A DNA stretch of 64,000 nt. Origin: CAVSWN01 sp963770995 (GTDB lineage: Bacteria; Acidobacteriota; Vicinamibacteria; Vicinamibacterales; CAVVIG01). The notes under the pieces were generated by a model. The model was given only the letters and a program-made list of their open reading frames with translations, was not told the origin of the DNA and ran no database searches. This document shows positions 44,778 to 54,044 of this stretch, piece after piece. The stretch is taken from positions 2,418,001 to 2,482,000 of the forward strand of contig CAVYRS010000001.1 of assembly GCA_963770995.1 (NCBI GenBank), in the 5' to 3' direction. The position numbers and the translations under genes are program-made. Within the stretch, counting starts at the first letter, position 1. The number at the start of each line of letters is the position of its first letter.

Positions 44778-47284
44778 TCCGCTCGCAGCGCGGCAGTCGG
44801 CTCGAGCGCGGCCGCGCGGCGGGCAGGCACCCAGCACGCCACGGCGGCGATGGCGAAGAACAGCGCCGTGATGGCGGTGAAGGTCAGCGGATCGGTCGGC
44901 GTCACGGACACCAATAGCGAGCGCAATAGTCGGGTGACGGCCAGGGCCGCGAGCAACCCGAGGGCGACACCGGCGAGACTGAGCCGGAGTCCTTCGCCGA
45001 TGATCAGTTTCAGAATGCTCCGCCGCTGCGCGCCCAGAACGACGCGCAGACCGATTTCCGCCGTGCGCTGGCGCACCACCGTGGCCAGCACGCCGTAGAG
45101 GCCGATGGCGGCCAGCACGCCGGCGACGATAGCGAAAATGCCGATCAGCACGACGGCAAAGCGCGTCGGCGCGACCGACTTGTCGACGAACGCCGTCATC
45201 GGCTGCATCTCGCCGAGAGGGACTTTGGGATCGATCTCCGCGATCGCCGCGCGCACCGCCTGGCCGATCGACTCCGGCGGCCCGGACGTGCGAATCGCCC
45301 AACGGTTGGCGGACCCTGGGCCGAAAAAGCCTTCCACGAAGAAGATGCCTTCACGGCCAGGCTCGACGAGCGTCTCGTGGCGCTGGTGCGCCACCACGCC
45401 GATCACCTCCACTTTTTCGTTCTGCGGCGCGTTCGGACCGCCCCCTCGCAGGTTACGCACGAGCAGCGTGCGGCCGACCGCGGACGCGCCCGGGAACGCC
45501 CGCGCCGCGAGCATGTCGTCGACGACCACGGCTTTCGTCGTGGTCACGTTGTCTTCCTCGGTGAACGTGCGTCCGGCCACGACTCGCGTTTTCATCGTCT
45601 CGAAAAAGCCGGGCCGCACGTTGAAGAAATTCGCTTGGCGGAAAGCCGACGGATCCGACGCGCCCGCCGCTTCGGTCGCCCACGGAATGTTCGCGCTGCC
45701 GCCATCGAGCGGCATCGGGGCGGCGGCGGTGACGTTGAGCACCCCAGGGATGGCGCGAAGCCGATCGGTGGCCTGGCGCACGAACGCCGCTCGCTCCTCG
45801 TCCTGGCGCTGCGGCGCCTGGAGCACGAAGGTCAGGACATTCGACGGGTCGTAGCCGGCGTCCACCTGCTGCAGCGCGATGAAACTGCGCACCATCAAGC
45901 CCGATCCAATCAGCAGCACGAACGACAGCGCGACCTCGACGACCACGACGCTGTTGCGGAGCACGCGCCCGGCGCGCAGACCGCTCGGTCCGCCGCACAG
46001 CCGCAGCACGTCCATCAGGTTCGGCCGCGATGCGCGCAGCGCGGGCACCAGGCCGCAGATCAGCGCCGTCACCAGCGTTGCCGCCACGGTGAACGCCAGG
46101 ACCGTCGGATCGAGCCGGATCGAGTCAATGCGCGGCAGCTTCGCGGGTCCCATCGCGATCAGCAGATCGATGCCGCTTTGCGCGAGCATCAGCCCTAACG
46201 CTCCACCCACGATCGCCAGCACCAGGCTCTCGGTGAGCATCTGCCGGATCAATCGCCAGCGGCTGCCGCCGATGGCCGCGCGAATCACCAGCTCGCGCTG
46301 CCGCGCCGAGGCCCGCACGACGAGCAGATTGGCGACGTTCGCGCACGCGATCAACAGCACGAAGCTCACGGCGCCGAACAAGGCGAGGATCGACGTCCGC
46401 ACGTCGCTGACAAGATCCTCCTGCATCGGCATCACCCGCCAGTGCACGTCCGCCGTCTTCTTCACGGGAAACCGCTCGCGCATCGTCGTCGCGATGGCTT
46501 CCGCCTCCGCGCGCGCCTGTTCGAGCGGCACGCCGGGCTTGAGTCGCGCGACGACGCGGAGCGCGCCGGTGTTGCGGGCCGCGGCCTCGAAGTCGAGCCG
46601 CGCCGCCGTCCACATGTCCGCGTTCGGATCGATGCCCGTCCTCGGCGGGAACAGTAATTGAAATCCCGGCGCGAGCACTCCGACGACCTCGGCCTTCCCG
46701 TTGCCAAACTCGATCGTGCGGCCGACGATGCCGGCATCGCCGCCGAATTTCCGCTGCCAGAACGGATACGTCAGGATGACCATCGACGGGAGCCGCGGCG
46801 CCGGCGGTGGCGGCGCGGCGCCGGGCGCGCCGGGCGGGTTGCGCGGCTGGGGTTTGCCGTCCTCCTCGACAAAATGGCGGCCGAGAAACATGCGAGCGCC
46901 CAGCAGCGAAAGCAGGTCGGGTGTCGAGGCCATGACTCGCACCTGTTCGAACTCGGTACCCTCGGCGCCGATCGCCACGCGTCCGGGCGGGAACAGACCC
47001 GCGACCCCATCGAACGACTTCGCTTCTTCGCGCAGATCCTTGACGTCGGGAATGGGGAACGGAAAATCCATCACGCCGCGCGCGCGCAGCTCGGTCCACA
47101 GCAGCACCAGCCGGTTGGGATCGCTGTACGGCAACGGGCGCAGCAGCACGCCGTTGACGATGCTGAAGATCGCGGTGCAGGCGCCAATGCCGAGCGCGAT
47201 CGTCGCGGTCGCCGTCACGGTAAAGCCCAGGTTGCGGCGCAGCGTGCGCAGGGCGTAGCCAACGTCTTTCATCAGCGAATCCAT
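44774..47284 (-). CDS. ADOP-family ABC transporter permease
   Basis: An 836-residue permease. It opens DSLMKDVGYALRTLRRNLGF, with TM1 VTATATIALGIGACTAIFSI. Residues near 145-165 form a Pro/Ala-rich insert (NPPGAPGAAPPPPAPRLPS) in the periplasmic domain, unlike the other copies. The FtsX cores contain NVANLLVVRASARQRELVIR and QRTAEIGLRVVLGAQRRSIL. It ends CWVPARRAAALEPTAALRAE. It faces the response regulator gene across 171 bases. Confidence 0.88.
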   Translation of the reverse strand: MDSLMKDVGYALRTLRRNLGFTVTATATIALGIGACTAIFSIVNGVLLRPLPYSDPNRLVLLWTELRARGVMDFPFPIPDVKDLREEAKSFDGVAGLFPPGRVAIGAEGTEFEQVRVMASTPDLLSLLGARMFLGRHFVEEDGKPQPRNPPGAPGAAPPPPAPRLPSMVILTYPFWQRKFGGDAGIVGRTIEFGNGKAEVVGVLAPGFQLLFPPRTGIDPNADMWTAARLDFEAAARNTGALRVVARLKPGVPLEQARAEAEAIATTMRERFPVKKTADVHWRVMPMQEDLVSDVRTSILALFGAVSFVLLIACANVANLLVVRASARQRELVIRAAIGGSRWRLIRQMLTESLVLAIVGGALGLMLAQSGIDLLIAMGPAKLPRIDSIRLDPTVLAFTVAATLVTALICGLVPALRASRPNLMDVLRLCGGPSGLRAGRVLRNSVVVVEVALSFVLLIGSGLMVRSFIALQQVDAGYDPSNVLTFVLQAPQRQDEERAAFVRQATDRLRAIPGVLNVTAAAPMPLDGGSANIPWATEAAGASDPSAFRQANFFNVRPGFFETMKTRVVAGRTFTEEDNVTTTKAVVVDDMLAARAFPGASAVGRTLLVRNLRGGGPNAPQNEKVEVIGVVAHQRHETLVEPGREGIFFVEGFFGPGSANRWAIRTSGPPESIGQAVRAAIAEIDPKVPLGEMQPMTAFVDKSVAPTRFAVVLIGIFAIVAGVLAAIGLYGVLATVVRQRTAEIGLRVVLGAQRRSILKLIIGEGLRLSLAGVALGLLAALAVTRLLRSLLVSVTPTDPLTFTAITALFFAIAAVACWVPARRAAALEPTAALRAE

Positions 47285-47455
47285 CGGCGTCCTTTCGGGA
47301 TCACGGCCGGGTCGGGCCGAGCACGTTTGGTGCCCGAAACCGGCGACTCTAACGTGTTGAACGCATTAGATGGATGGGGCGTTGGTCGATGCTGGCTGTC
47401 CGGCTGTGGGACGAAGCATCCCACTCATGAACAGCCCGGCCAGTCAGCGAGCAGA

Positions 47456-48232
47456 ATGGCGTCTGTTCAGACCTTCGAGTTCGATCAGCCGGGCATAATA
47501 CCGTTCGTGCCCGAGCCGTCTCGCCCGAAGCGCCGCGCGTTGCTCGTCGAGGACGACGCCGCGATCCGCGAGGTGGTGCGGTTTCATCTCGATCTCGCCG
47601 GCCTGGAAGTGACCGAAGTCGGCGACGGCCGGCGCGCGCTCGATCTCGGACGCACGACACGCTTCGATCTGATCCTGCTCGACGTCATGCTGCCGGGCGT
47701 GGACGGCATCACGCTGTGCCGTGCGTTCCGAGAATCGGGCGCGAACACCGCCACATCGATTCTGATGCTCACGGCCAAAGACTCGGAGTCCGACAAAGTG
47801 GTGGGACTCGAGAGCGGCGCGGACGACTACCTCACCAAACCGTTCGGGACGCGTGAGCTCGTGGCGCGGGCGATGGCGCTCCTGCGGCGTCACGATCGGC
47901 TGACCGGCGAGCCCACCGAACCGACGCGGTTCATCACGCGCCACGATCTCAAGATCGATCTCGACAAGCGCGAGGTGACCGTCCGGGGAACGCCCATCGA
48001 AGTGACGAAACAGGAGTTCGACCTGCTACGGCTGTTCATGACCCACGCGGGAATCGTCTTCAACCGCGAAGCGCTGCTGGCGAGAGTGTGGGGCGGCGAC
48101 ACCTACGTGACCGATCGCACCGTGGATACGGTGGTCAGCCGCCTGCGCCGGAAGATCGAAGTCGATCCGCAGGATCCGGAATTGATCCTGACCGCCTGGG
48201 GCGTGGGCTACAAGTTCGTGGACGCGCCTTGA
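47456..48232 (+). CDS. OmpR/PhoB-type response regulator
   Basis: A 258-residue protein from ATG 47456. The receiver domain (residues 22-140) has the acidic pair VEDDAA, the phospho-accepting D in LILLDVMLPGVDG, the T in MLTAKD, and K in YLTKPF. The winged-helix C-terminus has KQEFDLLRLFMTHAGIVFNREALLARVWG and RTVDTVVSRLRRKIE, then WGVGYKF. Histidine kinase and regulator are convergent, not in one operon, with a repeat between. They are probably partners. Confidence 0.9.
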   Translation: MASVQTFEFDQPGIIPFVPEPSRPKRRALLVEDDAAIREVVRFHLDLAGLEVTEVGDGRRALDLGRTTRFDLILLDVMLPGVDGITLCRAFRESGANTATSILMLTAKDSESDKVVGLESGADDYLTKPFGTRELVARAMALLRRHDRLTGEPTEPTRFITRHDLKIDLDKREVTVRGTPIEVTKQEFDLLRLFMTHAGIVFNREALLARVWGGDTYVTDRTVDTVVSRLRRKIEVDPQDPELILTAWGVGYKFVDAP

Positions 48233-48235
48233 TGG

Positions 48236-48375
48236 CGTTTCACGCGGAACACGCAGAAACCGCAGAATCAACTACCGCTCGTCCTGAGCGTGTCAAAGGA
48301 CGAGCTCGTGGTTCGACACGCTCACCACGAGCGTGTTTATTTCTGCGAGCTCTGCGAGTTCTGCGTGGGCCGTTC
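48236..48375. repeat. Nested inverted repeats between convergent regulator and kinase
   Basis: The outer arms TTTCACGCGGAACACGCAGA and TTTCTGCGAGCTCTGCGAGT-type TCTGCG units surround an inner pair CGCTCGTCCTGAGCGTGTCA / ACGAGCTCGTGGTTCGACAC. The kinase gene's last codons (PTQNSQSSQK) and stop lie in the right outer arm. Confidence 0.7.
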
Positions 48376-49812
48376 GTCGGTCGCTGACGCGCGCGGCAAC
48401 CTGATCGTGAACACGGTGTGTCCCGGCCGGCTGGCGACCGCCAGCGTCCCGCCGTGCCGCTCGACGATCGCCCGCGAGATGGACAGCCCCAGTCCGCTGC
48501 CGCCGGATCCATTCGCCCTCGACGAATCGACCTTGTAGAACCGTTCGAACACGTGAGGCACATGGTCGGGCGGAATCCCCTCGCCTGAGTCCGCGACGCT
48601 GAGCGCGACCGTGTCCTCGTGGAGCGTCGCTGCGAGCGCCAGCGTCCCGCCGTCGGGGGTGTGACGGAGGCCGTTCGCAAAGAGGTTCTCGACCACTTGC
48701 TCGATCCGATCCGGATCCGCCACCATCTGGTCCGCCGTGGACGGGACGTCAATCTGCACCTGGATCCGCCGGCGCTCGATCTCCGGCTGGTGCCGCCGCA
48801 CGACATGCTCGAATACGCGCTTCGTCGCGAACACCCGCAGGTCGAGATGGACGACGCTGTTTTCGAGCCGCGCGAGGTCGAGCAGATCCTTCACGATGCG
48901 ATCGAGTCGAAGCGTTTCCCGCTCGAGCGTCGCGAAGTAGCGCTCCCGTGTCTCGCGATCCAGCGAAATGTCCTCCGCCCGCAGCGTCTCCACGTAGGTG
49001 CGCATCGCGGTCAGCGGCGTCTTCAACTCGTGCGACACGTCAGCGAGCATCTGCCGGCGCAGCCGATCGGATGTCCGCAGCGCCTCGTCTCGGACGGCCA
49101 GTTCCTCCGCCATCCGATTGAACGCCGCCGCGACCTGCGCCACCTCGTCGCCACCGGTCGCCGGCGCGCGAGCCGTGAGGTCGCCGGATCCAAGCTGCAC
49201 GCTCGCCTGCTGCAGCAACTTCAGGCGCCGGCGGGCCGGCTCGAAGATGATCGCCGCCGCCAGAATGGTCAGCAGCACCAGGAGCGCCGTGCCCGGAATC
49301 GACGCAATGCGATCAATGTCCCTACCGGGCCCGCGAGGCCCGCGGGGCGCCGGGCCTGGCGGAAGGACCACCATCGCCCTCAACACGCCGCCGGTCTGGA
49401 TCGGCGCCGTTACGAACGGGATTGGCACCCGCGGCGCGTCGGCAGGGTCGCCGGAACCGGCCAGCAGCGTGTCGACATAGCGGCGCATGTCGCGGGCCAG
49501 CGGCGTCGATCGGTTCGACGCCAGAGTCCCGTCTCTCATCACGACGTAAATCGGCTGCGCCTGCGCGTACTCGCGTTTCAAGTACTCGTCGACATCTGCT
49601 TTCGAGTTTTGATTCAGCAGAGCGGTCACGTCCGCGGCCACGATCGCGACCACGGCGTTCGGCGATCGCCCGCGCACGGGCGATCGCATGCGAACTGCGT
49701 TCGAGACGAAGCCCTGAACGACGATCAAAAAGACGACGAACAGAACGAACGTGAAGCCGAAGCGGAAATAGAAACTCCGGTACCAGCGGACGGGCTCGGG
49801 GGACTCAGGCAC
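48337..49812 (-). CDS. Two-transmembrane sensor histidine kinase
   Basis: A 491-residue protein. TM1 is FTFVLFVVFLIVVQGFVSN; a periplasmic domain of about 150 residues follows; TM2 is TALLVLLTILAAAIIFEPAR, then a HAMP domain (LQQASVQLGSGDLTARAPAT). The phospho-accepting His is in MLADVSHELKTPLTAM. ATPase blocks: VENLFANGLRHTPDGG (N box), VADSGEGIP (G1), FERFYKVDSSR (F), GGSGLGLSISRAIVERHGG (G2). The partner is very likely the convergent response regulator. The tail is repeat-derived. Confidence 0.9.
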   Translation of the reverse strand: MPESPEPVRWYRSFYFRFGFTFVLFVVFLIVVQGFVSNAVRMRSPVRGRSPNAVVAIVAADVTALLNQNSKADVDEYLKREYAQAQPIYVVMRDGTLASNRSTPLARDMRRYVDTLLAGSGDPADAPRVPIPFVTAPIQTGGVLRAMVVLPPGPAPRGPRGPGRDIDRIASIPGTALLVLLTILAAAIIFEPARRRLKLLQQASVQLGSGDLTARAPATGGDEVAQVAAAFNRMAEELAVRDEALRTSDRLRRQMLADVSHELKTPLTAMRTYVETLRAEDISLDRETRERYFATLERETLRLDRIVKDLLDLARLENSVVHLDLRVFATKRVFEHVVRRHQPEIERRRIQVQIDVPSTADQMVADPDRIEQVVENLFANGLRHTPDGGTLALAATLHEDTVALSVADSGEGIPPDHVPHVFERFYKVDSSRANGSGGSGLGLSISRAIVERHGGTLAVASRPGHTVFTIRLPRASATDERPTQNSQSSQK

Positions 49813-49843
49813 AGCTGGATGTTATAAGCGGTTTCAAAACCGC

Positions 49844-50536
49844 TCACACGGAAACGCCGATCTGGAAGCTCGCCGTGAAGCCGCTCGACGCACTCCCGCT
49901 CGGCGTGACGAGCTCGGCGTTGAGGCTGTCGGCGAAGATGCCGTCCGAGGCGTTCGACATGGGGTTGGTGCCGCGTCGAGCGTAGACGCCTTGCGTGTGC
50001 ACCGAGTTGTTGACCGATTCGGGGAACGCGATCTGCGTTGCCTTCACCGAACGCCCGTTGAGGACAACCTCGACATGGATGTGCGTCGCACGCCCCTGGT
50101 ACCAGCCGGGATAAATCGTCGTGAACGTCACCTCGCCGTTGGCGTTCGTGGTTTGAATGCCGCGCAGGAACGTCGCGGCGGTCTGGCTGCCGTACTCCGA
50201 GTAGTCGCCCGCGGCGTCCACGTGCCAGATCTCGACGTTCGCGTTCGCCACCGGTGCGCAGTTCGCGTTCGCGTTCACAACCTTCATCGTGAGCGTCAAC
50301 GCCGTGCCCTGCCGGTCTTCGCGAACATCGCTCCGGAACATGTCCCTCAGCGACGGATACGGGCCAATCGTTTCCGTCGGCGTGACCGCGCAGGCGGCGC
50401 CAGTGGTGCCGGTCGAGGTCGAGGACGAAGTTGACGTCGGGTTGGTCGGCGAATCTCCACATCCAAGCGCAACGGCCGAGCCGGCGGCCCCGAGAATTGC
50501 AATGGCTTCGCGTCGTGTCAGTTTCTTGCTCACCAT
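49844..50536 (-). CDS. Intradiol ring-cleavage dioxygenase-like protein, Tat-exported
   Basis: A 230-residue protein. The N-terminus KLTRREAIAILGAAGSAVAL has a twin-arginine motif and LGCG could be a lipobox. The core matches the protocatechuate-3,4-dioxygenase family: TETIGPYP, VEIWHVDAAGDYSEYG, RGIQTTNANGEVTFTT and PGWYQGRATHIHV, whose Tyr and two His are the iron ligands, with the other Tyr in GDYSEY. Exported relatives are common in soil bacteria and their substrates are unknown. It is the last gene before the penicillin-binding protein and shares its direction. Confidence 0.83.
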   Translation of the reverse strand: MVSKKLTRREAIAILGAAGSAVALGCGDSPTNPTSTSSSTSTGTTGAACAVTPTETIGPYPSLRDMFRSDVREDRQGTALTLTMKVVNANANCAPVANANVEIWHVDAAGDYSEYGSQTAATFLRGIQTTNANGEVTFTTIYPGWYQGRATHIHVEVVLNGRSVKATQIAFPESVNNSVHTQGVYARRGTNPMSNASDGIFADSLNAELVTPSGSASSGFTASFQIGVSV

Positions 50537-50611
50537 GAGTGGCTCCTTGAAGCCCCATCCGGGGCTTCGAGGATTCCACCAGAAACATGTTGTGAAAGTG
50601 TGGCGGGCGGT

Positions 50612-52732
50612 TCAAAAGGACATGGCGGGGCGGTCCGCGGGGCGGTCCGGCGACGCCGCGTGCGCCCGGTGCCTCGAGCACCGGCCGACCGTACCGCGGA
50701 GGATGTACTCCTGGTACACCCCTCCGGGCGGCGCGGCCGGAGCCAGTTGCACGGGACTGTTGACGAACCCGAGCGCCTCGTTCGGCAGCGGTATCGCCGC
50801 CAGCCGGCATTCGTCGGTCGCCAGCTGGCCGCTGATGCGGCATAGCGTGGCACGCTCAACACCGGTGGGCATCGGGAGCCAATCCGGTTTGCTGCCGGCG
50901 GTCGCGAGTTTCATGAACGTGGCCCACGCCGGCACGGCAACCGTGGCGGCAAACGCTTCGTTCATGATGCGGGACGGCGTGTCGAAACCGAACCACACGC
51001 CGGCCGCCAGGTGCGGCGTGTAGCCGATGAACCAGACGTCGCGAAAATCGTCGGTTGTGCCGGTCTTGCCGGCGGCGGGCAGCTTGAACCCGAGGGCGCG
51101 CGCCTTCGAGGCTGTGCCGCGCTGGATGACATCTTCGAGCATGCTGGACATCATGAACGCGGTCTCGGGCGTCACCGCCCGGCGCTCCGTCACGCGGCCC
51201 TGCCAGAGGACCGCGCCCGAGCGATCGTCGACGCGCCGCACGAACATCGGCTCGGCGACATTTCCCTGGTTGGCGAACGCCGAATACGCGGACGTCAATT
51301 CCAGGAGAGTGAGCTCGCCGGTCCCGATCGCGAGCGACGGCACAGGGGCCAGCGCCGACGTGATGCCCAGCCGGCGCGCATAGTCGATGGTCGTGGCCAC
51401 GCCGATCGTCTGCATCAGCTGCGCGGCGGCCCGGTTGCTCGACACGGCCAGGGCGCGGCGCAGCGTGTAGGTCTCGGCGCTGCCATGCTCGTCCTTCGGC
51501 AGCCAGGGACCGCCCACCGCCGCAATCCGGTTCGTGAGATTGCCGATCACCGAGCCGGGCGAATGGCCCTGCTCGAGCGCCGCCGCGAACACCAGCGGCT
51601 TGAACGCAGACCCGGGCTGCCGGCGCGCCTGCGTGGCGCGGTTGAACCGGCTCTCGTGAAAGTCGCGGCCGCCGACGAGCGCCAGCACGTAGCCGTTCAT
51701 CGGGTCGATCGACACGAGCCCGGCTTCGAGCGGCTCCTGATGATCGCGGCGCTGGTAGGCCTTCGTCGCTTCCAGCGCGCGGATGCGATCGGCCACGGCT
51801 TCCTCGGCGGCGCGCTGCAGATCCGGCGCGAGCGTCGTATAGATGCGCAGCCCGCCGCCATAGAGCTGATCGGCGCCGAAGCGCTTCAGCATCTGCCGCC
51901 GAATCTCCTCCTTGAAATACAGACCGCAGAACGCGCCGTCGGCGGTCGACGCCCCGCCTTCCCCGCGTTCGTCGTGATCGGGCGGCTCGACGGTGAGCGC
52001 CGCGTTCTCGAGCTCGCGCGCGTCGCTGGCCGTCAGCTGGCCGCTGTCGCGCATGGCGCGCAGCACCAGGTTGCGGCGCTTGACCGCGCGCCCGGGCGCT
52101 TCGCGGAGCGCGTACGCCGAGGGCGACTTGATGACGCCGGCCAGCGTGGCAGCCTCGACAACCGTCAGGTCAGCCGCGCTCTTTCCGAAATAGCCTCGAG
52201 CCGCCGCCTCGACACCGTAATAGCCGTCGCCGTAGTACACGCGATTGATGTAGGCCTCGAGAATCTTTGACTTCGTGAACCGCCGCTCGATCGCGATGGC
52301 CATCTGCATCTCACGGATCTTGCGCTTGAGCGTGCGCTCGCGGGTCAGCGCATCCAGGCGGACCAGCTGCTGCGTGATGCTGCTGCCGCCCTGGACGACC
52401 CGCCGCGCGCGAACGTCCGCCCATGCCGCTCCCATCACGCGGATGAAGTCAACGCCATGGTGACGATAAAAGCGCTGATCTTCGATTGCGAGCACCGCGG
52501 CGATCATGTGCGGCGAGACGCGGTCGAGCGGAACGTCGGTCCGCCGCTCGCTGAAGAACCTGAATACGGGGCGATCGTGCAGGTCGAAGACGATGGACGT
52601 TTGAGGAGCGGATTCGAGCGTGATGCTCGCGGCGACCGACGCCGCGGCAGTGGTGAACGGATAGGTTGCCAGCCCCGCGAGCGCGACCATGAGCCCGACA
52701 ATGCTGCACAGTCGACGGCGTCGCGTCATCAT
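50612..52732 (-). CDS. Class A penicillin-binding protein (PBP1-type)
   Basis: About 706 residues; the start is ATG 52732 or the next ATG, near GAGGGGG. A membrane anchor (LCSIVGLMVALAGLATYPFT) precedes the transglycosylase domain: EDQRFYRHHGVD (catalytic Glu), GGSSITQQLVR, KRKIREMQMAIAIE. The transpeptidase domain has RQPGSAFKPLVF (nucleophile Ser in S-A-F-K), SSN, and AGKTGTT. It polymerises and cross-links peptidoglycan in the periplasm. The tail after RISGQLATDECRL is variable. It follows the kynureninase-like gene and probably has its own promoter. Confidence 0.92.
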   Translation of the reverse strand: MMTRRRRLCSIVGLMVALAGLATYPFTTAAASVAASITLESAPQTSIVFDLHDRPVFRFFSERRTDVPLDRVSPHMIAAVLAIEDQRFYRHHGVDFIRVMGAAWADVRARRVVQGGSSITQQLVRLDALTRERTLKRKIREMQMAIAIERRFTKSKILEAYINRVYYGDGYYGVEAAARGYFGKSAADLTVVEAATLAGVIKSPSAYALREAPGRAVKRRNLVLRAMRDSGQLTASDARELENAALTVEPPDHDERGEGGASTADGAFCGLYFKEEIRRQMLKRFGADQLYGGGLRIYTTLAPDLQRAAEEAVADRIRALEATKAYQRRDHQEPLEAGLVSIDPMNGYVLALVGGRDFHESRFNRATQARRQPGSAFKPLVFAAALEQGHSPGSVIGNLTNRIAAVGGPWLPKDEHGSAETYTLRRALAVSSNRAAAQLMQTIGVATTIDYARRLGITSALAPVPSLAIGTGELTLLELTSAYSAFANQGNVAEPMFVRRVDDRSGAVLWQGRVTERRAVTPETAFMMSSMLEDVIQRGTASKARALGFKLPAAGKTGTTDDFRDVWFIGYTPHLAAGVWFGFDTPSRIMNEAFAATVAVPAWATFMKLATAGSKPDWLPMPTGVERATLCRISGQLATDECRLAAIPLPNEALGFVNSPVQLAPAAPPGGVYQEYILRGTVGRCSRHRAHAASPDRPADRPAMSF

Positions 52733-52792
52733 CCCCCTCGCTGTACTCAAACAGCAACGTGCATGCCGCAGGGGATCTGAACGGTTAGGACC

Positions 52793-53942
52793 TTAGCGAA
52801 TGGCTTGGATGGCTTCGCGCAGTTGGGCGTCGGTCAGATACGGCGCGGGGCCGAGACGCAGGACGTCGCCTCGGCAATCGGTGTACACGCCGCGGTCGCG
52901 CAGCGCCTGCGACAGGACGTCGGCACGCGCGCACCGGAGCGCGAGAAAGCCTGCGCGGCGGTCGTCCACCATCGGCTCGACGCGCGCCACGGCGGGATCG
53001 ATGTCGAGCGACTCGAATGCGCTCTTCAGCAGCCCGACCTGGTGGCGGCTGATCTCGCGCAACCGCTCAGGGGTCAACGCGTGCTCGACGTGGAAGGCAA
53101 ACACGGCGGCCGCGCGATAGTGCGACACCGGGTCGTAGGTCGCGCCCGCGAACCGCGCAGCTCCGTCGCCGTAGTCGATCCTGCCGGTCCCCTCGACGGG
53201 CCGCGCACGCGTCGCGAACTCGGAGAACCAGCCGCTGAGCACCGGACGCAGCTGACATCCGGGCGGCACGCGCAGAAAGCAGTTCCCCTCGCCGAGCTGA
53301 CAGGTACTTGTAGCCGCCGCCGGTGACGAAGGCGCCGCCGAGCCCGAGCGTCGTGATGTCGAAGGGCACCACGTTCAGGTGGTGGTACGCGTCAACGAGC
53401 AAGGTGGCACCGCGCAGGCTGCACGCGCGCGCCACGATGTCGAGGCCGGGCACGATCTCGGCTGTCTCGAACAGCACCGACGACACAAGGACACACGCCG
53501 TGCGATCGTCGACCGCCGCTGCCAGGCGTTCGGCGAGCGTGTCGGCAGGCCGCGCCGCAACTTTTACGATCTCGAGACCTTCCTCGGCAAGACGATCGAG
53601 CTGCCGCCGGATGGTGTGGAACTCGCCGTCGGAGGTCACGAGCTTCGGGCGTCGAGCGAGCGGCAGCGCGGACAGCAGGCGCGTGACGAGCTCGTGCGTG
53701 TTCTGCCCGAGCGCGATGTCGCCGTCGGCGCCGTTCAGCAGCCGCCGAAACCCCGCCTGCACGCGCGCCGCCTGCTCGGCCGCACGTTCCCACTTCGCAT
53801 CTACGAACTCCGCCGCATCCAGCCACGCCTGCTGCTGGGCCTCGAACCCGACATCGGGCCACGCCTGATGCGAGTGGCCGGTGAGCAGGAGGCGCTCGGC
53901 GACGCGGAAGCGACTGTAATGCTGCGACAGTGGCGGCGTCAT
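52793..53942 (-). CDS. kynU: Kynureninase-like PLP enzyme, one frame disruption
   Basis: Corrected length 382 residues. The start is ATG 53942, inside a repeat and with no ribosome site. It is a class V aminotransferase fold: GQNTHELVTRLLSAL, VSSVLFETAEIVPGLD, LVDAYHHLNVVPFDI (Asp and His at the cofactor) and GGGYKYL with the PLP Lys. One extra base near 53303 breaks the frame; removing it gives YKYLQLGEGNCFLRVPPG. Kynureninase splits kynurenine to anthranilate and alanine. The nearby tryptophan dioxygenase supports that assignment; other class V enzymes are possible. Confidence 0.7.
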
Positions 53943-54044
53943 TTCAGAGTTCAGATTTCAGAGTTCAGATTGATTTCAGATTGTGATTTCGTGATTGGTA
54001 AATCTCCAATTCAATCTGAACTCTGAACTCTGAAATCTGACATG
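53943..54044. repeat. TCAGAGTTCAGA-type fold-back between kynA and kynU
   Basis: CAGAGTTCAGATTGA and TCAATCTGAACTCTG are perfect 15-base arms, repeated as GAGTTCAGATTTCAGAG, around a 40-base spacer. It fills exactly the gap between the dioxygenase stop and the kynureninase-like ATG, and supplies that ATG (CTGAAATGACG). It removes any Shine-Dalgarno site. Confidence 0.75.

Noticed and set aside
49844..50536. Catalytic part of the anthranilate degradation pathway
   Set aside because: The intradiol-like protein is exported through the Tat route and is separated from the cluster by the penicillin-binding protein gene, so a cytosolic ring-cleavage role is unlikely.
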